64,000 nt of DNA from Pseudoflavonifractor sp. MSJ-30 (GCF_018918045.1 NZ_JAHLPU010000022.1:55319-119318); one strand, 5' to 3'; positions 42,830 through 52,176 are shown, counted from the stretch's first letter. Notes: generated by a model from the letters alone, not told the origin. A program made the numbers and translations.

Positions 42830-43822
42830 TTACCATGCCCGCTCGGCGTTTGCCTGGGCGGCAAAAAGCCTGTCGGCCTTTCGTTTTGCCGGAAGCGTAG
42901 CATTTTCGGAAATCGCCATGATAACCAGCATGAACAATCCGGTAACAACATCCTTCCATGTGGATTCCAGTCCCACCGCCACGAAGCCGTTGGCCAGAAT
43001 TTTCATGGTCAGAACGCCGCAGAACACCGCAATGCTGGGATCGGACCAGCGTGCCAGCAGCATTCCCAGGAACACACCCATAAAGCCGTCCATCATGACC
43101 GCCATGGAGCCCAACGCGGAAACATTCTGCACCTTACCCTGGGCAGACATATACAGCACCGCCGCAACGCCCAGGAAGAAGCCGCCCACAATAAAATTGG
43201 TGAATTTGATCTTGTCCAGATTCAATCCGGCAGCCAGAGCAACAGACTGGTTGGCGCCAATGGCACGGATATTGTGGCCATAGGGGGTCTTGTTATAGAT
43301 GATATAGAACAGGACCATCACCAATGCCATAACCACGAAGCACCAGGGCTGACGGGCCAGGAACGCATCCTGCGTCGAGATCACCGCGCCGCCGGGGAAA
43401 AAGAACCGGGGCAGAGACTCGAAGAACAGCATCAGTCCCAGACTCAGCACCATACAAGGCACCCGCAGCCAGTTGTACAGCAGGCCCATAATGGCACTGC
43501 ACGCCAGGCTCACCACAATAGCGAAGAAAACAAGTCCCGGCAGGCCCCAGCCAAGAAGATTGCTCAGTCCATTGCCCATGATGGCCGCACAGGTGACAAA
43601 GGCGCCGGCGCTGAAATTCATCATACCGATGCTCATGCCCAAAAGAAGCGCGTAACAGATGATGGACGGCTGAATGGTCTGACGCAGAACGGTAATCATG
43701 GCGCGGGAATTAAACATACGGCCGCCGGAGAGGATTCCAAACAGCAGATATACCGCAACCGGAATGGCCAAAGTCTTGATAAGACCAACAACCTGCCCGG
43801 CGAATTTATTTTGATTCTTCAA
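42830..43822 (-). CDS. sugar ABC transporter permease (RbsC/YjfF-like), TTG start
   Basis: A 330-residue permease of the branched/ribose type with about eight to ten helices: GMSIGMMNFSAGAFVTCAAIMGNGLS, YGHNIRAIGANQSVALAAGLNLDKIK (the EAA-like 'G.N..AA..aGI' loop) and GSMAVMMDGFMGVFLGMLLA. It forms a heterodimer candidate with the permease at 45149. TTG 43822 follows GGGGGTG; no ATG fits better. It lies between the binding-protein gene and GH2 gene. Confidence 0.88.
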   Translation of the reverse strand: MKNQNKFAGQVVGLIKTLAIPVAVYLLFGILSGGRMFNSRAMITVLRQTIQPSIICYALLLGMSIGMMNFSAGAFVTCAAIMGNGLSNLLGWGLPGLVFFAIVVSLACSAIMGLLYNWLRVPCMVLSLGLMLFFESLPRFFFPGGAVISTQDAFLARQPWCFVVMALVMVLFYIIYNKTPYGHNIRAIGANQSVALAAGLNLDKIKFTNFIVGGFFLGVAAVLYMSAQGKVQNVSALGSMAVMMDGFMGVFLGMLLARWSDPSIAVFCGVLTMKILANGFVAVGLESTWKDVVTGLFMLVIMAISENATLPAKRKADRLFAAQANAERAW

Positions 43823-43874
43823 GGTTGCACCCCCATTGGCCGCATGCCGCGGCAAATTTGTGAATTAGATTGGA

Positions 43875-45089
43875 TTACTGCACCAGGTCGGCATGGCGGG
43901 CAATCACGTCCTCCAGAGAATAGGCCTTGCACAGCTCAGTCATCTTTTCGGCGTTGAAGCTCTCGTCCACATAGTGGGTCATGTCCAGAATCTCCTGGGC
44001 CGTATAAGCGGGAACGGCAGAATCCAGATACTTGATGTAGTTGTTGTAATCCTCCAGGCTGGACAGGTTGATGTTGTTCAGGGTCAGGTTCACAGTGGGA
44101 TCGGCAATGACGCGGGTGCCGTCCAGCAGATAGTTGTACAGGACCGCGAAGCAGATCTGCTCACAGGCATAGTTGCCGCCGGCAATGTAGGAGAGGGAGC
44201 CGTTTTCAAACGCGCGGCCGGTGCCCTCGGACACATCAATACCCGCCAGCTGGACCTGACCAACCAGGCCCTCGGACTCAATGGTATTGTAAATATTCGC
44301 CATCAGGCAGGTGCAGCCAACGCCGTCCAGCTCGGGATAGGTGGCCGCGGCGGTGGCAATGCCGTCCGCCCACTGGGTGTAGTCCCAGTTCTCCACAATG
44401 AGCTTCATATCGTCATGGGATGCAACTCCATCGGCGAAACCAGCGGCACGGGCATCGTGCTGTCCGGAGTAGCCACGGGACAGGCCGTCCCACATGACAT
44501 TGCGGCAGCCGTCTGCGTACAGGGCCTCTGCCATCGCGTAGCCGGCGGCGTAGTCATCCACGACAACGCTGCCCAGATAATTCTCATAGCTCGCCATAGC
44601 CTTTGCCTGGGTCTCATCGGAGGGCATACCGCCGCAGACCACATAGGGCACGCCGGCCTTGTCAAACAGGGCAGCCCGGGCCTCGGAAGCCACGGTGCCG
44701 ATGCAGCCGTCATAACCGCTGACCAGAGCAGCCTCAATGGCGGCCATGGCCTCGTCGCCGCTGCTGCCGGTCTCCAGGAATGTAAAGTCAATGTTCAGAG
44801 GCTCGGCAATGTACTCCATGGAGGACTTGTACTGGGAGCCCAGCTTGTCCGTGAAGCTGTTGTACAGAACCAGAATACGGAACTTCGGCAGTTCCTTATC
44901 GGTCTGAACGGTTGCCTTGTCGTAATTGGTGATAACACTTCCGTCCGCGGCAATGGAGGTACCCTTGCCGTCGGCCGCAGTGGCGGCCTGTGTCGTTTCC
45001 GCCGTGGATGCGGTGGAGCCGGAGGCGCCGCAGGCCGTAAGGGCCAGCAGCAGGGTCAGGGTCAGAATCAGAGCAATTATCTTTTTCAT
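43875..45089 (-). CDS. sugar ABC transporter substrate-binding lipoprotein
   Basis: A 404-residue lipoprotein (lipobox LALTAC, Cys 20) with a Ser/Thr/Ala linker. A periplasmic-binding-protein type I fold follows, starting KFRILVLYNSFTDKLGSQYK, with DEAMAAIEAALVSGYDGCIGTVAS, VPYVVCGGMPSDE, NVMWDGLSRGYSGQHDARAAGFADG and VQLAGIDVSEGTGRAFENG. It resembles the RbsB/simple-sugar group in order, though divergent in sequence. It would bind the oligosaccharide or sugar at the cell surface for the two permeases on either side. Confidence 0.88.
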   Translation of the reverse strand: MKKIIALILTLTLLLALTACGASGSTASTAETTQAATAADGKGTSIAADGSVITNYDKATVQTDKELPKFRILVLYNSFTDKLGSQYKSSMEYIAEPLNIDFTFLETGSSGDEAMAAIEAALVSGYDGCIGTVASEARAALFDKAGVPYVVCGGMPSDETQAKAMASYENYLGSVVVDDYAAGYAMAEALYADGCRNVMWDGLSRGYSGQHDARAAGFADGVASHDDMKLIVENWDYTQWADGIATAAATYPELDGVGCTCLMANIYNTIESEGLVGQVQLAGIDVSEGTGRAFENGSLSYIAGGNYACEQICFAVLYNYLLDGTRVIADPTVNLTLNNINLSSLEDYNNYIKYLDSAVPAYTAQEILDMTHYVDESFNAEKMTELCKAYSLEDVIARHADLVQ

Positions 45090-45148
45090 GATGTTCCTTC
45101 TTTCTCAGTTTCTTATTTTTGACAGCTTTCCGCTGTTTTGCGACTGAA

Positions 45149-46147
45149 TCAGGTGACCAGCTTACCCGCGCTGCGGTCATAGCTCAGGCCGATCATGATT
45201 ACAAAGATCAGGCCCTTCACGCCGTTGACCAGACTGGGTTCCAAACCCCACATGGAAAGGCCGTTGGTCAAAAGAGTTGCCGTAATGGCACCGATCACGG
45301 CTGCCGGAAGGGTAGCCTTGTCGCCGCCGGACATTGGGAATCCGCCCAGAACTACCGCCAGCATAATGTTGAACTCAATGCCGCTTCCGGAGCCCATGGA
45401 CACCGTGGAGTTCCGGAACAGCTGGAACACGCCGGCGATGCCCACGCACAGACCCAGAAGAACATAGGCCAGGAACTGCTGCTGGACGATTTTGATACCG
45501 GCCTGCTTTGCCGTATTCCGGTTGCCGCCGATGGCCTTGGCCCATTTGCCGATACGCGTGAAGTGGAACAGGTAAACGCCGATAGCGATCACCGCCACCT
45601 GCACGATTGCCTTGAACACGCCGTTTGTCATGATCGGCCAATTGCTGACGGGCACTACAATCTCCTGCTTGGCAACGCCGATGGTCAAAAGTCCCGCCAG
45701 CAGGGAGCGGACACACATGGAGCCGATGAACACCGGCACATGGAACACTACCGCAATGGTAGACACGATGCAGCAGGTGACAACAGGGATCAGAATCGTT
45801 ACCAGCATTGCCAGCGGCATAGGCCACCCCTTGTGCAGCAGCAGGATCGCGCCGCACATCTGGGCAACGCCACAGGCGGAGCCGATAGAGAAGTCCATAT
45901 TTCCCTGGGCATAAACGAATGCCGCGCCGGTGGCGATAATGCACATGGTAAAGCATTGCTCCACCATATTGCTTAAATTCTTGGGACTGATAAACAGACC
46001 GCCCGTTACAATGGTAAAGAAAACGAATAGAAATACCAGGCCCAGGTAGGGGACTACCCTGCCGATTGCCTGCTTTCTGGCGGCCTGCCGGTCCAGCTGT
46101 GCCTGGATCTGCAGGTTTTCCGCGCTTGTTCTGCTCAATGCCGCCAT
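45149..46147 (-). CDS. sugar ABC transporter permease (RbsC-like)
   Basis: A 332-residue integral membrane protein. A charged cytoplasmic N-terminus (about 35 residues) is followed by about eight to ten helices, with NMDFSIGSACGVAQMCGAILLLHKG, RIGKWAKAIGGNRNTAKQAGIKI (permease loop) and GIEFNIMLAVVLGGFPMSGGDKATLPAAVIGAI, all typical of RbsC/YtfT proteins. It lies 12 bases after the ATPase gene. It is the first of two non-identical permeases, as in YtfT/YjfF-type systems. Confidence 0.9.
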   Translation of the reverse strand: MAALSRTSAENLQIQAQLDRQAARKQAIGRVVPYLGLVFLFVFFTIVTGGLFISPKNLSNMVEQCFTMCIIATGAAFVYAQGNMDFSIGSACGVAQMCGAILLLHKGWPMPLAMLVTILIPVVTCCIVSTIAVVFHVPVFIGSMCVRSLLAGLLTIGVAKQEIVVPVSNWPIMTNGVFKAIVQVAVIAIGVYLFHFTRIGKWAKAIGGNRNTAKQAGIKIVQQQFLAYVLLGLCVGIAGVFQLFRNSTVSMGSGSGIEFNIMLAVVLGGFPMSGGDKATLPAAVIGAITATLLTNGLSMWGLEPSLVNGVKGLIFVIMIGLSYDRSAGKLVT

Positions 46148-46159
46148 AGCTTTTCCTCC

Positions 46160-47671
46160 TCAGATAATGTACTCAATGATATCGTTTTCCTTCAGGTCCG
46201 CGCTGCGCTGGAATTCCCTGGCCAGCTTGCCGTCCTTGAAAATCAGCATTCTGTCGCTCATGCCGATGAGCTCCAGCAGCTCTTCAGAAATCATGATGAT
46301 GCCCTTTCCCTGCCGCTTCAGCTCCATAATCAGCTTGTACATATCCGCCTTGACACCGACGTCAATGCCGCGGGTAGGACAATCCAGAATGAATACATCA
46401 CTGTCCGTGCCCAACCATTTGGAGAAAACAACCTTCTGCTTGTTGCCGCCGGAGAGTTCCTTCACCAGCTGATTGCCGTTGCGGCACTTGATGCTCATGA
46501 CCTTGATTTGTGTATCAGACAGTGTTTTCTCTTTTTTCGGCGAGACAAACCCCAATGCGCCGGTCAGCTGGCGCATGGCCGGCATTACGATGTTGTTTTT
46601 GATGCTTGCCTGCAAAACGATGGACTCCTTGTCCCGGTCCTTGGAAACATAAGCCATGCCGTTGTCCACCGCTGTGTCCGGAGAGGAAATGCTGATCTCT
46701 TTCCCGTCCTTGTACAGTGTCACACTGCCGGTCAGCGTCTTTTCCAAACCGAACAGCAACCGTCCAAGCTCATGCATACCGCAGTTGGACAGGCCGCCGA
46801 AGCCCAGAATTTCTCCTCTGTGCAGCGTCACATCGACGTTTTTGAAGTACGGCCGCAGGGTCACATGCTCTGCCTTCAGCAGGACCTCTCCCCCGTGGCT
46901 GCCGTCAAAGTCCGGGCGATAATAATCCCCCTGGAGTTCACGGCCGATCATCAGCGAGCGCATTTTTTCGATGGACATGTTCTCCCGGTCCAACGTATCG
47001 ATAATCAGGCCGTCCCGAAGCACAGTGATGGTATTGCAGCGTTCCATAAGCTCGTCCAGGTCATGGGAGATGAACAGCACGGCTTTGTTTTCCTGTTGCA
47101 TCCGCTCAATCAGCGCGTAAATCAGCTTGCGCCCCTTGGCTGCCAGAGCCGTGGTCGTTTCATCGATGATGAGTATTTCCGGCTTGCAAACCATGGCCCG
47201 AGCGATCTCCACAATCTTGCGGTCCTCGAAATTCAGCTGCTCGATGTTCATCCGGCCCTTGATTTCCGGCACACCGATGTCCGCCAGGATTCTGTCCGCC
47301 TCGTCATAGATGCTTTTCCAGTCCAGGAAGCCGCCCTTCGTATACTGTTCCAACCGGCCCGCAAAAATGTTGGAGGCCACGTCCAGCCTTGGAAATGTCG
47401 CCGCTTCCTGGACGATCATTGCCACGCCATGGTTCTGGGCGTCCACCATGCTTTTGGGCTCGTACTTCTGTCCATGCAGCTCCAGCTCACCGCTGTCCTT
47501 TTCCAAGGCGCCTGCCACAATGGAGCAGAATGTGGATTTGCCGGAACCGTTCTCGCCGATCAGGCCACGGATTTCTCCCTTTCTTACCTCCACATCCACA
47601 TCGATCAGCGCCCGGGTGGGACCGAATGCCTTACACACCTTATGTGCCGCCAGGATCAATTCTCTCTCCAT
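46160..47671 (-). CDS. sugar ABC transporter ATPase, double ATP-binding (RbsA/MglA-like)
   Basis: A 503-residue tandem ATPase. Half 1 has Walker A LIGENGSGKSTFCSIVAG, signature-region EQLNFEDRKIVEIARAM (lacking the canonical LSGGQ) and Walker B ILIIDETTTALAAKG. Half 2 has the degenerate P-loop region LGFGGLSNCGMHELGRLLFG, signature LVKELSGGNKQKVVFSKWL and DVFILDCPTRGIDVGVKADMYKLI, as in RbsA/XylG. It powers simple-sugar import. ATG 47671 follows GGAGGACC. First gene of the five-gene operon ending with GH2. Confidence 0.93.
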   Translation of the reverse strand: MERELILAAHKVCKAFGPTRALIDVDVEVRKGEIRGLIGENGSGKSTFCSIVAGALEKDSGELELHGQKYEPKSMVDAQNHGVAMIVQEAATFPRLDVASNIFAGRLEQYTKGGFLDWKSIYDEADRILADIGVPEIKGRMNIEQLNFEDRKIVEIARAMVCKPEILIIDETTTALAAKGRKLIYALIERMQQENKAVLFISHDLDELMERCNTITVLRDGLIIDTLDRENMSIEKMRSLMIGRELQGDYYRPDFDGSHGGEVLLKAEHVTLRPYFKNVDVTLHRGEILGFGGLSNCGMHELGRLLFGLEKTLTGSVTLYKDGKEISISSPDTAVDNGMAYVSKDRDKESIVLQASIKNNIVMPAMRQLTGALGFVSPKKEKTLSDTQIKVMSIKCRNGNQLVKELSGGNKQKVVFSKWLGTDSDVFILDCPTRGIDVGVKADMYKLIMELKRQGKGIIMISEELLELIGMSDRMLIFKDGKLAREFQRSADLKENDIIEYII

Positions 47672-47751
47672 GATGGTCCTCCATTTCTTCTTTGGACTTC
47701 AGAAAATATATGGTAATTTCGCATTATTTTGTTATTTCTTTTTCTCTGTTT

Positions 47752-47788
47752 CTTGTTGTATTTTAACAAGCAATATACAAATATACAA
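47752..47788 (-). promoter_or_regulatory. promoter and dyad of the sugar ABC-GH2 operon
   Basis: Minus-strand TTGTAT (47788-47783), 17-bp spacer and TAAAAT (47765-47760). A CTTGTT-N7-AACAAG dyad (47752-47770) overlaps the -10 box and could be an operator. Confidence 0.5.
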
Positions 47789-47922
47789 TGACCCCGTGCG
47801 GATAGTTCTCTTTTTTCAGTATCCTTTTTCGTTTTATTTAACTGTTTTGCATAGTTTCTTTCATGAATTTTGTGCATTTTAACCATTCCCAATGCACGAT
47901 CATATCTCCGTCAAAAATAAAA

Positions 47923-47942
47923 AGCGCCGCAAACGCGGCGCT
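47923..47942 (-). terminator. terminator at the end of the AraC-type gene
   Basis: Minus-strand stem AGCGCCGC (47942-47935) / GCGGCGCT (47930-47923) with a 4-base loop, followed by TTTTTATTTTTGA. It touches the stop codon. Confidence 0.88.
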
Positions 47943-49033
47943 CAGGCTTTTGAAGTATGCTCTTTTCGATATTCCATCGGGCTCTGACCGAAACGGTTTC
48001 GGAAGACCCTGTAAAAATAGGTTTTATTCTGGTATCCGCACTTGTCAATGATCTCCCCTATGGACACCTCTGAATTAATCAGCAGCCAGGCCGCATAATC
48101 CAGCCGCCGGGAAATGCAATATTCCGTAAAGGAAAGGCCCGTGCTTTTGCGTACCAGCTTATTCAGATAGTTGCAGCTGTAATGCAGTTCCCGTTCCATA
48201 CTTTCCGGCTCCACCTGCCAGAAATGGTCCTCCAGATACTTGTTCAGCATACGCAGGATCTTTGCCTCGCCCTTTTCCTCCTCAACAAAGAAGTGGGACA
48301 GGTATTCCGGCGTTGTTCCCAAACTGTGCAGCAGTCTGGTGAGAAGGCCATATATGATATACCTGCTGCCCGGGCGTCCGCTCAGCTTTTCCCGGAAGAT
48401 CCATACCAGCAGCCGCCGCAGCTGCGCGTTTCCCCGGTGCTCCAGATAAATATATCGGAAATCATCGGGCCGCTTTCGCCCATGGGCTGAGAAAAAATGC
48501 TCCATTTCCGGCTGCAAACATCCATCCCTGATGATGGCATCCACAATTGTTCTGGGCAGCTGCAGATACTGCACCACGGATTCGTCGTCCACATACTCGG
48601 CGTGGACGGTATTCAGATCCAGCAGCAGCATATCGTCCCGGTACAGCGTCAGCTCCTGGTCCGCAATACGGTGCTTCAACTTGCCGGATAGCACATACAC
48701 CAGTTCATAATAATCATGCCGGTGGGGATACATCACCTGCGGCGTGGACAGCACCATGCCCGCGTGATGGAGCTGTTCACCTACAAAGGTATAGTAGTCA
48801 TATGTAAAACCATCCCCTTGCCGTTGGATCCTGCTTAAATTGACCCCGAATTCCAGGCAATAGGACACAAAATAATCCATTTCCTCCCGCAGTGCATCCA
48901 GCTTCATATCCGTAATGTACTCCAGGACCGTTCGTCCAAGGACCATATCGTGTTCCCGAAAACCGCTTTCAAGCAGCTCCCGGTAAACTTCTTCCAACTC
49001 TGTATCCCGCTCCAGCTCCATAAACGCCTCCAT
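47942..49033 (-). CDS. AraC family transcription regulator
   Basis: A 363-residue regulator. The N-terminal half holds a cupin-like sensor (PQVMYPHRHDYYELVYVLSGKLKHRIADQELTLYRDDMLLLDLNTVHAEY). The C-terminal two-HTH AraC domain reads ELHYSCNYLNKLVRKSTGLSFTEYCISRRLDYAAWLLINSEVSIGEIIDKCGYQNKTYFYRVFRNRFGQSPMEYRKE. ATG 49033 has AGGGAT nearby; ATG 49021 with GGAGG at 5 bases is equally possible. It most likely controls the sugar ABC-GH2 operon that follows 270 bases downstream on the same strand, after its own terminator. Confidence 0.92.
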   Translation of the reverse strand: MEAFMELERDTELEEVYRELLESGFREHDMVLGRTVLEYITDMKLDALREEMDYFVSYCLEFGVNLSRIQRQGDGFTYDYYTFVGEQLHHAGMVLSTPQVMYPHRHDYYELVYVLSGKLKHRIADQELTLYRDDMLLLDLNTVHAEYVDDESVVQYLQLPRTIVDAIIRDGCLQPEMEHFFSAHGRKRPDDFRYIYLEHRGNAQLRRLLVWIFREKLSGRPGSRYIIYGLLTRLLHSLGTTPEYLSHFFVEEEKGEAKILRMLNKYLEDHFWQVEPESMERELHYSCNYLNKLVRKSTGLSFTEYCISRRLDYAAWLLINSEVSIGEIIDKCGYQNKTYFYRVFRNRFGQSPMEYRKEHTSKA

Positions 49034-49040
49034 CGTATCC

Positions 49041-49559
49041 CTACAGCACGATCATACTGTAGACGGACAGCTTTTTCGTATCCCATCGGAAGTCCATACC
49101 GCAGCGTTTGCACAGCTCCGCCACGTCCACACAGTAGGCGGACATGCAGCTGAACCGCAGGTCCGGGTACAGGCAGTCCTCCCCCGCCCGCATCCGGCAA
49201 GGCGAACACAGGCAGCAGCAGCTGCCGCCGACACACAGACCGTGCAAAGTCTCATTCAACCGAAGCATTGCGCGGTTGTGGGACAGTTTTGCATCCTTGA
49301 TGGTCTTTGCATCCTCATAGCTGTCAATGGGCCACTGGGTCCTCAGCACCAGAGCAGTCTTTCCTGCATAGATCTTCGCCGCCATTTCTTCCACCGTGCC
49401 GCATGTGGGCGGGCAGGAATAGTTTGCGTTATACTGGCCGCAGCGGTTTTCCTCGCAGAAAGCACGGAATTTTCCGTCCGCAGGCACCTTGGAAGCAGGC
49501 AGCACCGCCGCTTCAAACCCGGCATTCCGGGCAAACTCCAGAAGTTCGTTGTTTTGCAT
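49041..49559 (-). CDS. DUF2284 putative metal-binding protein
   Basis: A 172-residue Cys-rich protein. Conserved runs are FCEENRCGQYNANYSCPPTCGTVEEMAAKI (four Cys with CPP), LHGLCVGGSCCCLCSPCRMRAGEDC and a late AELCKRCGMDFRWDTKKLSVYSMIVL. This is the DUF2284 pattern, thought to bind an Fe-S cluster or other metal; function is unknown. It ends 7 bases before the AraC gene and follows the MATE gene, but no functional link is evident. Confidence 0.85.
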   Translation of the reverse strand: MQNNELLEFARNAGFEAAVLPASKVPADGKFRAFCEENRCGQYNANYSCPPTCGTVEEMAAKIYAGKTALVLRTQWPIDSYEDAKTIKDAKLSHNRAMLRLNETLHGLCVGGSCCCLCSPCRMRAGEDCLYPDLRFSCMSAYCVDVAELCKRCGMDFRWDTKKLSVYSMIVL

Positions 49560-49577
49560 ATGTGTTCCCCCTATTTA

Positions 49578-50891
49578 TTAATTCTTCTTGTAGAACCACA
49601 TTCCCACGCCGTCTGCCAGTACCCAGCCGATGGGGATGGCCAGCCAGATGGCGGTGACGCCCAGCGGAGTTCTGGGAGCCAGGGCATAAGCAAGCAGAAC
49701 CCGGGTACCGAGAGAGATCACCGTCAGCACCAGAGAAATCTGCGGCCTGCGGATGCCCCGGAAGTAGCCGTACCAGAGGAACAGCACGCCGATGCCCACA
49801 TAAGCCGCGCCCTCAATGCGCAGATACCGCGCCCCCTGGGCAATGACCTCTGCCTCCCCGGCGTCCAAAAAGCACCCCATAAGTCTCGGAGCCAGCAGGA
49901 AAATGCCGCAGGACACCAAAGCGCAAAAAATGGCGGACAGCAGGAAGGACAGCCTTGTGCCCTTGCGGATTCGCCCGTGCTCCCCTGCCCCAAAGTTCTG
50001 GGAGACGAACAGGGAGTAGGCGTTGCCAAACTCCTGAGCCGGCATATATGCCAGGGTATCAATCTTCACCGCCGCGGCGAAGGCTGCCATGATCACTGTG
50101 CCGAAACTGTTCACCAGCCCCTGAATCATGAGGATGCCGAAATTCATGACGGACTGCTGGATGCCTGTAGCCACATCGTTTCGGACAATCTGTCCAAAAC
50201 GCTCCCAGTCCCAGTTTTCCCCGCCCCGGCGCAGCTGGGGCAGCTTCGCGAAGCTGTAGGCCATAATACCCAGACCGGAAACCGCCTGAGAGATCACCGT
50301 GGCCCAGGCTGCCCCGGCAACGCCCATGGACAGGCCCATGACGAACCAGATATCCAGAACAATGTTCAGCACCGCCGACGCTGCCAGAAACAGCAGCGCC
50401 GCCAGAGAATTGCCCATAGACCGCAGCAGATAGGCAAAGAAGTTATAGAGAAACACAAAGAAAATGCCCACAAACACCGCGGAAACGTACTCCCGCATGA
50501 GGGGCATCAGCTCCGGCGGCGTCTGCAGCAGCCGCAGTATGGGGTCCATACAGGGATAGATCACAGCATAGATCAGCACAGACACGCCAAAAATAAACCA
50601 GAAGGAGAGCTTCACATCCTGCCGGAACCGGGACTGCTCCCCCGCGCCGTAGTCCTCGGAGAAAAAGGCGCCGCTGCCCATGCACAGTCCGATTAAAATG
50701 GAGGTCAAAAAGGTCATCAGCGTATAGGCTGATCCCACAGCCGCCAAAGCCCCGGCTCCGATGCCTCGACCCACCACCAGCGTGTCCACCAGATTATAAA
50801 CCTGCTGGAGCATATTGCCCGCGATCATAGGCAGACTGAAGCGTACCAGACGGCCAAGGATTGGCCCCTGGGTCAGATTTACTTCCCGCAT
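49578..50891 (-). CDS. MATE family efflux transporter
   Basis: A 437-residue transporter with 12 predicted helices in two related halves. It begins GPILGRLVRFSLPMIAGNMLQQVYNLVDTLVVGRGIGAGALAAVGSAYTL, the classical MATE entry, and the second half has VMNFGILMIQGLVNSFGTVIMAAFAAAVKIDTLAYMPAQEFGNA. It would export drugs or metabolites using Na+ or H+. ATG 50891 lies 12 bases after the nuclease gene on the same strand. Confidence 0.92.
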   Translation of the reverse strand: MREVNLTQGPILGRLVRFSLPMIAGNMLQQVYNLVDTLVVGRGIGAGALAAVGSAYTLMTFLTSILIGLCMGSGAFFSEDYGAGEQSRFRQDVKLSFWFIFGVSVLIYAVIYPCMDPILRLLQTPPELMPLMREYVSAVFVGIFFVFLYNFFAYLLRSMGNSLAALLFLAASAVLNIVLDIWFVMGLSMGVAGAAWATVISQAVSGLGIMAYSFAKLPQLRRGGENWDWERFGQIVRNDVATGIQQSVMNFGILMIQGLVNSFGTVIMAAFAAAVKIDTLAYMPAQEFGNAYSLFVSQNFGAGEHGRIRKGTRLSFLLSAIFCALVSCGIFLLAPRLMGCFLDAGEAEVIAQGARYLRIEGAAYVGIGVLFLWYGYFRGIRRPQISLVLTVISLGTRVLLAYALAPRTPLGVTAIWLAIPIGWVLADGVGMWFYKKN

Positions 50892-50903
50892 AGCCTCTTC
50901 TCC

Positions 50904-51599
50904 TTACGCCGCCCAGTTATCCCCGGTGGCGTAGTCGATCTCCACCCCGGGCTGGACGTTATAGCAGTAGACATTGAAGCAAATACCCTCTCCGTTGTCC
51001 TCCACGGACCATGCCTCCATCAACACGCCCCGGGCTACCAGGTCTGTACCGTCAAATATGGGCGTTACCCGGTAGAGCACATGGTTGTCCGTTTCTTTTA
51101 CATAGTCCGCCACCATGTTTTCAAAGGGCAGCATACCTGTGACGTTCAAGTACCGGGTGCCGGTGATCAGATTCTGCTTGTTGGCATTTTCCGCAGCCAG
51201 CTGATAGCCGATGAGGTGACAACGGTTATACAGGTTTTGCCCATCTACAAAGTCATACTTGGATGTATGCCAGCCTGTGGGCTTCACCGAGCCGATATTC
51301 CCCCGCTTCTCTGTGGGCATCAGGTCCTGGCCTACATTGGCTTCCGCCGCGCCGCAGCGGCCCAGGCTGTCCAAAGGCGAATAGGTTTCATAGGAGACTG
51401 TTGTATAGTCCGCTTCCGTAAAGAAGGGCTGATTGCCGTTGACGGCTACATAGGCCTCACCGGAGTACGCCGGGATGTCGTCCAGAGAAATAATCTGCTC
51501 GCTGCCGAAGTAGAATCGGTAAAGCGCGGTCAGTCCCAGCAGCACTGCCAGAAACAGTATCTGGGGCAGCGTATATTTTTTCTTTGCCGTCTTTGCCAT
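50904..51599 (-). CDS. membrane-anchored DNA/RNA non-specific endonuclease
   Basis: A 231-residue protein with a basic N-terminus and one membrane helix (residues about 10-27), then a NUC-type nuclease domain facing outward. The active-site region reads NLYNRCHLIGYQLAAENANKQNLITGTRYLN, where the usual DRGH/NRGH is NRCHL with the catalytic His kept. GMLPFENMVADYVKETDNHVLYRVTP follows, as in EndA/streptococcal DNases. It could degrade extracellular DNA for nutrition or DNA uptake. ATG 51599 has GGAG upstream. Confidence 0.88.
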   Translation of the reverse strand: MAKTAKKKYTLPQILFLAVLLGLTALYRFYFGSEQIISLDDIPAYSGEAYVAVNGNQPFFTEADYTTVSYETYSPLDSLGRCGAAEANVGQDLMPTEKRGNIGSVKPTGWHTSKYDFVDGQNLYNRCHLIGYQLAAENANKQNLITGTRYLNVTGMLPFENMVADYVKETDNHVLYRVTPIFDGTDLVARGVLMEAWSVEDNGEGICFNVYCYNVQPGVEIDYATGDNWAA

Positions 51600-51601
51600 G
51601 G

Positions 51602-52006
51602 TTATTCTCCTCTATCGTAAAGACGCTCCGTAATCAGTGGGTGGGAGAAGCCTTCAAAATCTGTTTCCGCTGTCAATCTCCAACGGTCTTCCCCACCGGG
51701 GAAAACAAATTTTTCATCCGACGGATAGTCACGGTTCCAGAAATAGAGCACCAGTCCTTCCGGCTCCGCCTCCGGCGCGGGCAGCTCCCAAAAGCAGTAT
51801 CCGCCCTCCGGCACCTGAGACATATCCGGGACGATGTGCAGCGCCGCCTCCGGGAACTCCCGGAACAGCCCCGTGCTGCTCTCTGCCAGCCAGAGTTCAT
51901 TCCCCGCCCGCTCCAGAATTCGTCCGCACACCGCCCTGTCCCGGCTGCACCGACGATGGTTGAACAGCAGCCCCAGAGCGTTTTCCACACAGGAAATCAG
52001 GATCAT
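51602..52006 (-). CDS. conserved hypothetical protein of Clostridia
   Basis: A 134-residue soluble protein starting MILISCVENALGLLFNHRRCSRDRAV and containing LWLAESSTGLF and GGYCFWELPAPEAEPEGLVLYFWNRDYPSDEKF. Proteins with this start are common in Clostridia and sometimes mislabelled ribonuclease Z; no metallo-beta-lactamase HxHxDH motif is present, so that name is not used. It ends 2 bases before the nuclease gene and is first in the minus-strand group running to 49041. Function unknown. Confidence 0.75.
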   Translation of the reverse strand: MILISCVENALGLLFNHRRCSRDRAVCGRILERAGNELWLAESSTGLFREFPEAALHIVPDMSQVPEGGYCFWELPAPEAEPEGLVLYFWNRDYPSDEKFVFPGGEDRWRLTAETDFEGFSHPLITERLYDRGE

Positions 52007-52148
52007 GCCGTTTCCTCCAATAAAAACGTATTTTTGGATATTTTAGCATATCCAACCTGCAATTGCAAGCGTGCGGAGGGGCTTCCCCGCCCCGGAGCGC
52101 AATGGGTTAAACGGAGCGTCTTTTCTTTGATCCTTCTGAAATAATACT

Positions 52149-52176
52149 TTGAATTCGCTCAAAAGTGTGATATAGT
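52149..52176 (+). promoter_or_regulatory. promoter of the small protein-ruvC unit
   Basis: TTGAAT (52149-52154), 16-bp spacer, TATAGT (52171-52176). No SOS box is visible here. Confidence 0.7.

Noticed and set aside
40258..42900. 880-codon plus-strand frame opposite the GH2 gene
   Set aside because: It is antisense to an unmistakable GH2 protein with catalytic motifs and has no recognisable domain.
51602..52006. ribonuclease Z annotation for the small conserved protein
   Set aside because: No metallo-beta-lactamase histidine motif is present, and the length is far too short.
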